From the NCBI GenBank assembly GCA_028283625.1, contig JAPWKG010000023.1:1-59432 (forward strand): DNA of 59,432 nt, in the 5' to 3' direction. Source of the stretch: Acidobacteriaceae bacterium. Lineage in GTDB: Bacteria; Acidobacteriota; Terriglobia; Terriglobales; Acidobacteriaceae. Made by a program: the position numbers and the translations under genes. Below are positions 16,611 to 24,215 of this stretch, in pieces; the stretch's first letter is position 1; the number at the start of each line of letters is the position of its first letter. The notes beneath the pieces were generated by a model that saw only the letters and a list, made by a program, of their open reading frames with translations, did no database searches and had not been told where the DNA came from.

Positions 16611-17228
16611 ATGATGACTCGCGCATTGGCCTTGCTGGGCGTGTTGGCGCTGACCGGTTGCTATGTATCAAAGCACGGCACGGGCAATAAGGAGAACGTG
16701 GATATCGGCACGCCCTTTGGTTCGATGCACGTCAAGACCGACCCCTCAACGGTGATGCAGAACCTTGGACTCTCGGTCTATCCCGGGGCGACTGCTGTAA
16801 AGGACTCCGGCCACGACAATGAGAACTCTGCGGACATCAACATGAACTTCGGAGATTTTCATCTGGGTGTTCGTGCCGCGGCATACGTTACGAATGACTC
16901 CGCCAGCAAGGTGGAGGCGTTCTACCGCAAGGACCTTTCACGCTACGGCGCGGTCATCAAGTGTGATGGTTCGACCCCTGTCGGTGAGCCGACCCGCACG
17001 GCGCAGGGGCTTAGCTGCAAGGACGATGACAGTCAGGTCCAGACCCGCGATGACAAAGGGGTGCACATTAACACTCCTGGTTCCGCTAACCCTGAGTTGC
17101 GTGCCGGTTCTCCGCTTCATCAGCACATTGTCACCCTGGAGCCCCGGGATGGCGGTATTCGTATCGGGCTGGTCGCGCTCGATCTTCCCGCGCACATGAA
17201 CTTCCACACGGATAAGGACAGCGAGTAG
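16611..17228 (+). CDS. Secreted lipoprotein of unknown function
   Basis: 205 residues. A short signal peptide ends in the lipobox LTGC (Cys at about residue 17), so the mature protein is lipid-anchored. The mature part contains LSVYPGATAVKD and VEAFYRKDLSRYGAV, a pattern I have seen in acidobacterial proteins that lack known function; charged and Asp/Asn-rich stretches lie between. It starts at the first of two adjacent ATGs behind AGGAG. It lies directly after the sigma/anti-sigma pair and has its own predicted ECF promoter, so it is a plausible regulon member. Confidence 0.7.
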   Translation: MMTRALALLGVLALTGCYVSKHGTGNKENVDIGTPFGSMHVKTDPSTVMQNLGLSVYPGATAVKDSGHDNENSADINMNFGDFHLGVRAAAYVTNDSASKVEAFYRKDLSRYGAVIKCDGSTPVGEPTRTAQGLSCKDDDSQVQTRDDKGVHINTPGSANPELRAGSPLHQHIVTLEPRDGGIRIGLVALDLPAHMNFHTDKDSE

Positions 17229-17261
17229 ACAAAGCCGCGTTCGCGATAGGCTAGAGGCTGG

Positions 17262-17990
17262 ATGCAACGACTTTGTCCCCGCTGCCGTTATGCCGTCACC
17301 TTCGAAGACGAAGGGAGCCTGATCTACTGCACGCACTGTGGTGCGCCGCAGGTACGGCTCTCTGACGCTCTTCTGGAGCAGATGGACGCCGACCGTGCTT
17401 CGATCTCGCAGGACGAAGACCGGGAAGCGTCGTCGTCTTCTCGCCCCGCGCCTCCGCCGGTTCCCGGCGCGGTAAGCTGGCCGTCTGCGGTGCGTGCTGC
17501 GGCCATTACCGGGTTGGTGGCGTTGCTCTTCGCGTTGCTGAGCCTGGCGGTTCCTGTTGCTTCGGCTTTGGGCATTTTCTGGGCGCTTGGCGCTCCAGCC
17601 GTCGCCATGGCGATCTACTCTTCCCGCGCGCGCGACACGCAGATCCATGCAGGCTTTGGCGCACGGCTCGGTGTGCTGACCGGCATGGCCATCATGCTGG
17701 CCATGACCGTGGTGAACTCGACCAGCATGGTCATAACGCGCTATGTCTTTCACAACACCGCGCTGGCCGATGCACAGTTCGACCAGCTCTTTGCGCAGGC
17801 TCGTGCCTCCATGCTGGCCAGCGGAAACGCCGCCGAGATGATGCCGTTTGTCCATACGCTCGATATTCCTGAGTTCCGAGCAGGGATCCTGCTCGCGTCG
17901 CTTGGGGTTACCGGCCTGATCTATCTGGGCTTTACCGCCATTCAGGGGGCAATTGCAGGAGCTCTGCGCACACGCCGCACCGCGCTCTGA
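17262..17990 (+). CDS. Zinc-ribbon membrane protein
   Basis: 242 residues. The N-terminus is a zinc ribbon (CPRC at 5-8, CTHC at 23-26). A Ser/Pro-rich linker ending in RPAPPPVPG and four membrane helices follow. Homologues of this shape occur beside envelope-stress genes in Acidobacteriota, but I know no assigned function. It follows the lipoprotein by 33 bases and precedes pyrR by 17 bases, so the three may share a transcript. Confidence 0.6.
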   Translation: MQRLCPRCRYAVTFEDEGSLIYCTHCGAPQVRLSDALLEQMDADRASISQDEDREASSSSRPAPPPVPGAVSWPSAVRAAAITGLVALLFALLSLAVPVASALGIFWALGAPAVAMAIYSSRARDTQIHAGFGARLGVLTGMAIMLAMTVVNSTSMVITRYVFHNTALADAQFDQLFAQARASMLASGNAAEMMPFVHTLDIPEFRAGILLASLGVTGLIYLGFTAIQGAIAGALRTRRTAL

Positions 17991-18007
17991 GCTATCCTGT
18001 CCAGACC

Positions 18008-18607
18008 ATGAGCGAGACAACCAACGCGACCCCTGAAACGACGACGACCCTGAAGAACTCCAAGCTGCGCGTAAAGGGTCGGCTGATGTCGGCCTCGGAG
18101 ATTGAGCGCACGCTGGTGCGCCTGGCACACGAGATTGTGGAGCGGAACAACGGTGCCGCCAACGTCGGTCTGGTCGGCATCAAGCGCCGCGGCGTGCCCC
18201 TGGCCGAGCGTCTCGGCAAGCTGATCTCCACCATCGAAAAGCAGTCGGTCGATACCGGCGTGCTCGATATCAGCTTCTATCGCGACGATCTTTCCACCCG
18301 CGACGTGCGTCCGGTTGTGGAGCGCAGTGAGCTGGGCTTTGACGTCACCGGGCGCGACATCATCCTCATGGATGACGTGCTGTACACCGGTCGCACGATC
18401 CGCGCTGCCATGGATGCGCTCTTTGACCACGGCCGTCCCAAGAGCGTGCAGCTTCTGGTGCTGATCGATCGCGGACACCGCGAGCTTCCGATCGAGGCCA
18501 AGTACATCGGCCGCACCATCCCGACTAGCCGCCGCGAAATCATCGAAGTCAAGCTGCGCGAGATCGATGACGATGAACAGGTGCTGCTCGTGGAACTGGC
18601 CGAGTAG
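18008..18607 (+). CDS. pyrR: PyrR bifunctional pyrimidine regulator / uracil phosphoribosyltransferase
   Basis: 199 residues. The PRPP-binding signature IILMDDVLYTGRTIRAAMDA is clear, as are the family hallmarks GIKRRGVPLAERL, DISFYRDDL and LIDRGHRELPI. PyrR binds pyr mRNA in the presence of UMP and attenuates transcription in Gram-positive bacteria; the enzyme activity makes UMP from uracil. Usually pyrB and pyrC follow. Here a terminator and an MFS gene follow, and I saw no PyrR-type attenuator leader, so the regulatory target must lie elsewhere. The N-terminal 20 residues are an extra Thr-rich stretch. Confidence 0.92.
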   Translation: MSETTNATPETTTTLKNSKLRVKGRLMSASEIERTLVRLAHEIVERNNGAANVGLVGIKRRGVPLAERLGKLISTIEKQSVDTGVLDISFYRDDLSTRDVRPVVERSELGFDVTGRDIILMDDVLYTGRTIRAAMDALFDHGRPKSVQLLVLIDRGHRELPIEAKYIGRTIPTSRREIIEVKLREIDDDEQVLLVELAE

Positions 18608-18636
18608 TCCAGACCCTTCTGCAAGTGCAGTGAGCG

Positions 18637-18656
18637 AAAGGGGCTTCGGCCCCTTT
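18637..18656 (+). terminator. Intrinsic terminator of pyrR
   Basis: A perfect 8-bp stem AAAGGGGC/GCCCCTTT (18637-18644 with 18649-18656) capped by a TTCG tetraloop, then a T-rich stretch. It lies 30 bases after the pyrR stop. Confidence 0.85.
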
Positions 18657-18724
18657 TCCTGTTTCTAAAAGCGAATCCGTGCAATATTTTGGGGCGTTCG
18701 CCGTTTATCGTTAGAGGATTTCTC

Positions 18725-20053
18725 ATGAGTACCTCCGAAACAACACCAACCGCATCGGCGGCTGCTGAATCTCCCGCAACCCCGGCCCGCATGGGTATGG
18801 GCGAGGTGCTGCGCATTGTTGTCATGCGCAGGCTCTGGTACGCGCAGATCGTCTCGACCTTCGGTGATTTTCTCGCGCTCTTTGCCGTCATTACCGTGAT
18901 GACCTTCAACCTGCATGCCAGCGCGCAACAGGTGACCGGCATCCAGATCGCTTACCTGGGGCCGATCGCAGTTCTGGGCGTGTTGAGCGGCGTTTTCGTC
19001 GACCGCTGGCCGGTAAAGCTGACGCTCGTGACCAGCGATTTACTGCGGGCCGTGCTGGTCCTCGGCTTGCTGTTTGTGCACAACGCCTGGGGTTTTTATG
19101 TTGTGCTGGCGCTCATCAGCATCGTCTCCAGCTTCTTTGGCCCCGCGCAGGGCGTGGCTGTGCGCACGGCGGTGCCTCGCCATGGGCTGCCTTCAGCGCA
19201 GGCGCTGCTGCAGCAGGTTATGTTCGTCATGCGCATCATCGGCGGCCCGATTGCTGCGGCTTTGGTCTCCTGGGCAGGACCGAGGCTTTGCTACAGCATT
19301 GACGCGGTGAGCTTCCTTGTTTCGGGCACGCTGATCGCCTCGCTGGCGCTCACCATGCCTGCACGTTCCGCGGTGGTGGTGCAGGCGCAGGAAGAGGAGC
19401 CTCGTCAGGGATCTGCCGTGGTGCTCAACGAGCCGACCGGTGTGCGGAAGATCTGGTTGGACATGAAGCAGGGAACGAGCTTCATCGTGCATCATTCGGG
19501 CATCTTCTTCGTCATCACGGCGCTGGGGGCGGCCATGTTTACGCTGGGCTGCTTCGGGCCGCTCATTGCCATTTACGTGCGCGATATTCTGCACGCTTCG
19601 CGCAACGTCTTCGGCTTGAGCAGCGCGATGATCGGCATCGGTATGTTGCTCGGAGTGAACCTGCTGAATGCACGGGCGAAGAACGTGAAGGCAACCACGC
19701 TGGTCTACAGCGGACTGACCGGAATCACGCTGGGCGTACTGATGCTGGCGTTGCTGACGTACCTTTCGACGACGATTCCTGCTCTGTTCCTCATCGGCTT
19801 CGCGTCCGCGGCTGTGATTGTGCCTTCGCAGACGCTCATCGCGCAGGAGACCCCGCACGAGATGATGGGACGAGTCGGCTCCACTGTCATGTCGCTGATC
19901 TTTTCCGCGCAGATCGCCGGGTTGCTGCTCTCCGGCCTGCTGACCGAGCACATGAGCATCCGCGGAGTCTTTGGGGTATGCGGTGTGATGCTGGCGCTGC
20001 TGGGGCTGGCCGGAAAGTTGTGGATGGAGCCTGAGGCATCGGCGGCTGCCTAG
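18725..20053 (+). CDS. MFS transporter (EntS-like MFS_3 group)
   Basis: 442 residues with twelve membrane helices. FGDFLALFAVI in helix 1, GVLSGVFVDRWPVKLTLV at loop 2-3 and SSFFGPAQGVAVRTAVPR in helix 4-5 match the EntS/MFS_3 exporters. Substrate unknown. ATG at 18725 follows AGAGGA at good spacing; the frame is open upstream to 18689 without a better site. Terminators stand on both sides, so it is monocistronic. Confidence 0.82.
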   Translation: MSTSETTPTASAAAESPATPARMGMGEVLRIVVMRRLWYAQIVSTFGDFLALFAVITVMTFNLHASAQQVTGIQIAYLGPIAVLGVLSGVFVDRWPVKLTLVTSDLLRAVLVLGLLFVHNAWGFYVVLALISIVSSFFGPAQGVAVRTAVPRHGLPSAQALLQQVMFVMRIIGGPIAAALVSWAGPRLCYSIDAVSFLVSGTLIASLALTMPARSAVVVQAQEEEPRQGSAVVLNEPTGVRKIWLDMKQGTSFIVHHSGIFFVITALGAAMFTLGCFGPLIAIYVRDILHASRNVFGLSSAMIGIGMLLGVNLLNARAKNVKATTLVYSGLTGITLGVLMLALLTYLSTTIPALFLIGFASAAVIVPSQTLIAQETPHEMMGRVGSTVMSLIFSAQIAGLLLSGLLTEHMSIRGVFGVCGVMLALLGLAGKLWMEPEASAAA

Positions 20054-20074
20054 TTTTTCGCTCAGGAAACAACG

Positions 20075-20106
20075 AAAGAGGCTGCGCCATCGGGCGGAGC
20101 CTCTTT
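20075..20106 (+). terminator. Intrinsic terminator after the MFS gene
   Basis: A 9-bp stem AAAGAGGCT/AGCCTCTTT (20075-20083 with 20098-20106) runs directly into a T-run on the plus strand. The AAA side could also serve the convergent zinc-ribbon gene. Confidence 0.88.
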
Positions 20107-20136
20107 TTTGAGCGCTGGCCGGTTCCGGTCTGCCGG

Positions 20137-20622
20137 TTAGGCCTGATCGTGCAGCATGTGCGGAGACAGATCGCTTTCCTGCTCACCGGCCACGATCGCC
20201 AGCGGCGTTTCGCGAATGGTTTCCATCGCCGCCGAGGGCGGGAGGCTCTGCTGTTCAAGCGCTGCGGCGATCTGGGCTTCCGGGGAGTTCATTGTGGCGA
20301 CGGCTGCCACGGCCGCAGGCACGCGCTTCATCTGGAAGCAGGAGCGGCAGAGCACAGGACGGCCCTGGGTCGGCTTGAAGGGGACCGTCGTCTCCACACC
20401 GCAGCCGGAGCACTCGGTACGGGTCTCGGTTTTGGAGAGGGGAAGGGTCGCATTGCCCTCCGATGAGAGGCGTCCCATACCGGAGCGCTTCGCTTTGCAG
20501 AGCTTGCAACGTTTCGGGTCGTTCTTGAACTGCTTATCGAAAAAGAAAATCTGCTCTCCTGCCGTAAAGACGAAGTCATTACTGCAGTCAGAGCATTTGA
20601 GGACTCTGTCGACGAATTCCAT
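20137..20622 (-). CDS. Double zinc-ribbon protein (zf-TCL-like plus CxxC-x17-CxxC)
   Basis: 161 residues. The first ribbon has the signature EFVDRVLKCSDC, FVFTAGEQIFFFDKQF and NDPKRCKLCKAKR of the 'probable zinc-ribbon' family. A second ribbon reads CSGC, 17 residues, CRSC. The rest is Ala/Glu-rich and low in complexity. Such proteins are thought to bind nucleic acid, but the role is unknown. ATG 20622 was chosen because it gives the conserved MEFVD start and follows GGGAG. It lies downstream of rpsU on the same strand, with a strong hairpin between them. Confidence 0.75.
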   Translation of the reverse strand: MEFVDRVLKCSDCSNDFVFTAGEQIFFFDKQFKNDPKRCKLCKAKRSGMGRLSSEGNATLPLSKTETRTECSGCGVETTVPFKPTQGRPVLCRSCFQMKRVPAAVAAVATMNSPEAQIAAALEQQSLPPSAAMETIRETPLAIVAGEQESDLSPHMLHDQA

Positions 20623-20757
20623 TGCGCCATCTCCCATCGTGCGGGATAGGGATGAAGCGAACTCCGCAGGGGCTCTGGGAAAGACACCGTACGGCACGCG
20701 TTCAACCTGGTTGCAGTTTCGTTCTTCTGGGGGCCCGATTTCTGTTGCTGATTGCTC

Positions 20758-20801
20758 CAAGCGGGGAGCAACCTCCCCGAAAGGATGCTGCTCCCCGCTT
20801 G
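20758..20801 (-). terminator. Perfect 13-bp hairpin after rpsU
   Basis: CAAGCGGGGAGCA (20758-20770) pairs with TGCTCCCCGCTTG (20789-20801). It lies between the rpsU stop and the zinc-ribbon start. There is no T-run, so it may be a processing or attenuation element and not a full terminator. Confidence 0.55.
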
Positions 20802-20835
20802 GGGACTACTTGAATGATGGACACCGCTTGTGCGG

Positions 20836-21033
20836 TTAGTCCTGTTCCTTGCGCACCTTCTTACGGTTGCGCTTGCGAGCCAGCGCTTCTTTCACGCGCT
20901 TCTTCTCGCCCGGCTTCAGATAGAAGGAATGACGCTTGACTTCCTTGATGATGTCTTCGGTCTGCACCTTGCGCTTGAAGCGGCGCAGCGCATTCTCAAG
21001 GGGTTCGCCTTCCTGTACACGTACTTCTGCCAA
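20836..21033 (-). CDS. rpsU: Small-subunit ribosomal protein S21
   Basis: 65 residues, the usual S21 size. It starts MAEVRVQEGEPLENALRRFKR, has the middle HSFYLKPGEKKRVKEALARKR and a basic C-terminus. S21 sits near the 3' end of 16S rRNA in the 30S subunit and helps in initiation. Here it is not followed by dnaG/rpoD as in Proteobacteria. Confidence 0.95.
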   Translation of the reverse strand: MAEVRVQEGEPLENALRRFKRKVQTEDIIKEVKRHSFYLKPGEKKRVKEALARKRNRKKVRKEQD

Positions 21034-21204
21034 GTGAACTACACCTCCAGACCTGCCTGCTTGGCGCAGTGTTTAGGATATCGTTTTTCAAACATTTTTG
21101 GGCGTATTTTTCGCCAGGAAGCGCCTAGAAGACGAAAATGTGGGGAAATGGCCTTTCCCGCTTTCGGTCGCAGGCCATATTTTCGGTAATTCAGGAGTTT
21201 TTCC

Positions 21205-21741
21205 ATGCTTCGCTGTCACCGGGGACGTTGGCCACAAATTGCTCCAGACGCCTATATCGATCGCTCGGCGCAGGTCATCGGGGAGGTTTCGGTCGGGGCA
21301 CGCTCTTCTGTTTGGATGAACGCGACGCTGCGTGGCGATGTGCACTTTATCCGGATCGGCGAGGAGTCGAACGTGCAGGACGGCGCGGTGCTGCACGGTA
21401 TGAAGGGGATGCATCCGACCATCGTCGGCAACCGTGTGACGATCGGCCATAACGCAACCGTGCATGGATGCACGCTGGAGGATGAGGTGCTGATCGGTAT
21501 GGGCGCAACGATCCTGAACGGTGCGCACATCGGTACGGGGGCGATTGTGGCCGCCGGGGCGCTGGTGCTGGAGGGCATGGTCGTGCCCCCGCGTACGCTG
21601 GTGGCCGGTGTTCCGGCCAGAGTGCGCCGCGAGCTGGCGGAGGAGGATGTTGCCGGCATTCTGAAGTATGCGGCCGGGTATGTGGCGTACTCGCGGGAGT
21701 ATCTGGAGGATGACGGCTTTCGCGAGCAGCCCGAGGGCTGA
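21205..21741 (+). CDS. Gamma carbonic anhydrase family protein (left-handed beta-helix)
   Basis: 178 residues built of hexapeptide repeats (IGEVSVGARSSVW, NRVTIGHNATVHGCTL). The three zinc-ligand histidines of gamma carbonic anhydrases are in place: VLHG, then IGH and VHGC. The N-terminal DGAVLHG and C-terminal GVPARVRREL also fit the YrdA/PaaY group. These enzymes hydrate carbon dioxide or have related metal roles. The gene stands alone and divergent from rpsU. Confidence 0.85.
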   Translation: MLRCHRGRWPQIAPDAYIDRSAQVIGEVSVGARSSVWMNATLRGDVHFIRIGEESNVQDGAVLHGMKGMHPTIVGNRVTIGHNATVHGCTLEDEVLIGMGATILNGAHIGTGAIVAAGALVLEGMVVPPRTLVAGVPARVRRELAEEDVAGILKYAAGYVAYSREYLEDDGFREQPEG

Positions 21742-21930
21742 GACTCCGACTCGTTGAGGCTCAAAGCATGGATCAAAGCATGTATCGGTGCATTTATCGG
21801 TGCGCGCAAGCCTATTTGGCACGGGGCCTATCAGCCTCGCCCTGTCTCGGCATCTATCTGCTGTGAGCCCGGGTTACACTGGTGCGCCCCGGAGGCTTTG
21901 CCCGGGGTTGCGGAGAGAGGAAGGATGGCC

Positions 21931-23997
21931 ATGCAGACGAGCGGTCGTAACAAGGTAGGCAGCGTTCGAGGCGTCTTGGATGAGGGGCGCCTGCGGTGCC
22001 CGAAGGGCCGGAACCTCTTGCTGGCGGTACTACTTGTCGGCATGGCGATGCTTCCCTCGGCGCGCGCGCAGGAGCAGGCGGACGACCAGCCGGACCCTCC
22101 CGCGCGAGTTGCACGTATCGCCGTCCTGAACGGGCAGGCGTCCTTTGAGCCTGCCAGCGTGAACGAGTTTTCTCCGGCCGAGATCAACTACCCCATGACG
22201 ACCGGCGACCGGCTTTACACCGGTTCGGACGTGACCGCGGAGGTTCAGACCGGCCAGCTTGCCGCGCGGCTGGGAGAGCAGACCGACTTTACGGTCGTCG
22301 CCATGACCGATACGCTGGCGCAGTTCGGATTAGCAGCAGGAAGTCTCCACCTGCGTTCCTTCGGTCTGGAGCCGGGGGAGACCGTGGAGCTCGATACGCC
22401 AAACGTCGCCTTTACCGTACTGGAGCCGGGCGATCTGCGTGTGGATGTCGATCCGAATCAGAATGTGAGCTACGTGCGTGTTTTTTCCGGCCGCGTGCAG
22501 GTGAACGGCGTGGGGTACTCGCAGGTGCTGGAAAGCGGTTCGGTGGTCGGTTTTAGCGGTAGCCCCGTACAGCAGGAGGCGCTGGGTGAGGTCCAGGCCG
22601 ATGGCCTCGATACCTTCTCCTTTCAGCGGGATCAGCAATACGAACAGGCTGCCCAGGCGGAGAACGGCTACCTGAACGACGGCACGGTCGGCGGTGAAGA
22701 TCTTGCCCAGTATGGCGACTGGTCTCAGGACGATCAGTACGGCGCGGTCTGGTATCCAAGCGGTGTGGCGGCCGATTGGCAGCCGTACCAGGTGGGCCAC
22801 TGGACCTGGGTTGCGCCCTGGGGATGGACCTGGGTCGGAGCGGAGCCCTGGGGGTTTGCTCCGTTTCACTATGGCCGTTGGGCACGGTTTGGTCCTCGTT
22901 GGGGATGGATTCCCGGGCCGCGCATGGTGCGTCCGGTCTGGGCTCCGGCTCTGGTGGTCTTCGTCGGCGGATCGAATGTGACGGCGTGGTTTCCGCTGGG
23001 GCCGCGGGAGGTTTACTCGCCCTGGTACCACACCAGCCCGCTCTATATGAACCGGGTCAACGTGACCAACCTGTGGGTGCGAGATACCCGGAATCTGCAC
23101 ACCATCTATAACCAGAGAACGGTGTACGCCGGATTCTCCGGAGGGCTGGAGGGGCGGCAGTTTGCCTATCGCGACCGCGCGACGGCTATGGCGCAGCAAG
23201 CCTTTGCCTCGGGTCGCTCGGTGCGTGGCAACCAGGTCGCATTCCGCCCTGCGGATGCCCAGTTGCTGCCGCATCCTATGGTGACGCCGCAGCCGGGGAT
23301 GATGAATCGTGGTCGTGCCGTGGCCGTGCCTGCACGCCCTGCGCGGCCGGTGCTGGACATGCCAGCAAGGACGGGGAACGGGCCGAAGCCGGGCACTTTG
23401 GCAAATCCCACCGCCGGGAACGGCCAGATGTATCCGTCCAACCCGGGAGCGCGTCCCACCCCGGGCGGTGGCACTCTGCCTGTGCAGCCGCGTCTGGGCC
23501 AAATGCAGAACGGCAGCGGCACGCACCCGGTCGCCGCACCCAGCCCGGTTCGGGCTCCTGTGTCCGGTCAGGAGGGTGCGCCGGCATCTGCCGTAGCACC
23601 GCAGCCAGTGCAACCGCAGCAGAATCAACAATCGCAGCATGTGGTGGAGCCGCATCCGGGGAGCAACCTACAGCTGCATCCGATTCATCCCGGAGGCCAG
23701 CCGGAGCAGTTGTCTACCGGAGCCGCGCGCCATCTGGAGCAGCCGATGCCCTCTCCGCAACCGCGCGATCTGGTGAATCGTTCGACGCCGCCGGAGAACA
23801 GGCCCAGCTTTGACAGCCAGCGGCAGGCGATTCAGGCCACCGATCCGGGGCGTCCGCTGAGTCCGCAGCAGATGGATAGCCTGCGCCGTAATCAGCCGGT
23901 ACAGCGGGAGGTACAGCGGGAAGCCGCGCCTCATCCTCAGGCGCAACAACCGCATCCGTCGCCTGCGCCGCGCTCTTCGGCGCAGCCTCATCGGTGA
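21931..23997 (+). CDS. FecR-domain / DUF6600-like secreted protein with a Pro/Gln-rich tail
   Basis: 688 residues. A signal segment ends near PSARAQEQ, followed by a FecR-like beta domain (ARIAVLNGQASF, then TGDRLYTGSDVTAEVQ, VELDTPNVAFTV). A Trp/Tyr/Gly-rich block is next (GHWTWVAPWGWTWVG, APFHYGRWARFGPRWGWIPG), typical of DUF6600 as I recall. The last 270 residues are Pro/Gln/Ser-rich and disordered. Of two close ATGs, 21931 is preferred because AGGAAGG then stands six bases away; ATG 21925 touches the site. Possible role: envelope or surface protein with peptidoglycan or sugar contacts; not proven. Confidence 0.72.
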   Translation: MQTSGRNKVGSVRGVLDEGRLRCPKGRNLLLAVLLVGMAMLPSARAQEQADDQPDPPARVARIAVLNGQASFEPASVNEFSPAEINYPMTTGDRLYTGSDVTAEVQTGQLAARLGEQTDFTVVAMTDTLAQFGLAAGSLHLRSFGLEPGETVELDTPNVAFTVLEPGDLRVDVDPNQNVSYVRVFSGRVQVNGVGYSQVLESGSVVGFSGSPVQQEALGEVQADGLDTFSFQRDQQYEQAAQAENGYLNDGTVGGEDLAQYGDWSQDDQYGAVWYPSGVAADWQPYQVGHWTWVAPWGWTWVGAEPWGFAPFHYGRWARFGPRWGWIPGPRMVRPVWAPALVVFVGGSNVTAWFPLGPREVYSPWYHTSPLYMNRVNVTNLWVRDTRNLHTIYNQRTVYAGFSGGLEGRQFAYRDRATAMAQQAFASGRSVRGNQVAFRPADAQLLPHPMVTPQPGMMNRGRAVAVPARPARPVLDMPARTGNGPKPGTLANPTAGNGQMYPSNPGARPTPGGGTLPVQPRLGQMQNGSGTHPVAAPSPVRAPVSGQEGAPASAVAPQPVQPQQNQQSQHVVEPHPGSNLQLHPIHPGGQPEQLSTGAARHLEQPMPSPQPRDLVNRSTPPENRPSFDSQRQAIQATDPGRPLSPQQMDSLRRNQPVQREVQREAAPHPQAQQPHPSPAPRSSAQPHR

Positions 23998-24024
23998 CGT
24001 CGAGCGATTTTCGGACAGATGGAG

Positions 24025-24059
24025 GCGCTGGAGACTCCCTTCACGGGAGTTTCCAGCGC
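24025..24059 (+). terminator. Hairpin after the FecR/DUF6600 gene
   Basis: A 15-bp stem with one G-T pair (24025-24039 with 24045-24059, loop TTCAC) follows 28 bases after the stop. No T-run follows. The remaining 155 bases before the tkt start hold only a short AGCGGC/GCCGCT hairpin. Confidence 0.5.
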
Positions 24060-24215
24060 AGTGTTCGCATCGCTGCAAAGCAGGAGCGTTCAGCTGCCTG
24101 TACACTGTGGGGGTAGCGGCTTCTGCCGCTGGGCGGAACTGTAGTCGAAGCCATGGTCTTCCCGCCACCTTCCGAACCCTCAACGCGGATATTTCCGAGA
24201 GAAGGACGTACTTAC

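Noticed and set aside
22330..23655. 441-residue open frame antisense to the FecR/DUF6600 gene
   Set aside because: Arg/His-rich composition typical of a reverse-frame shadow; no domain.
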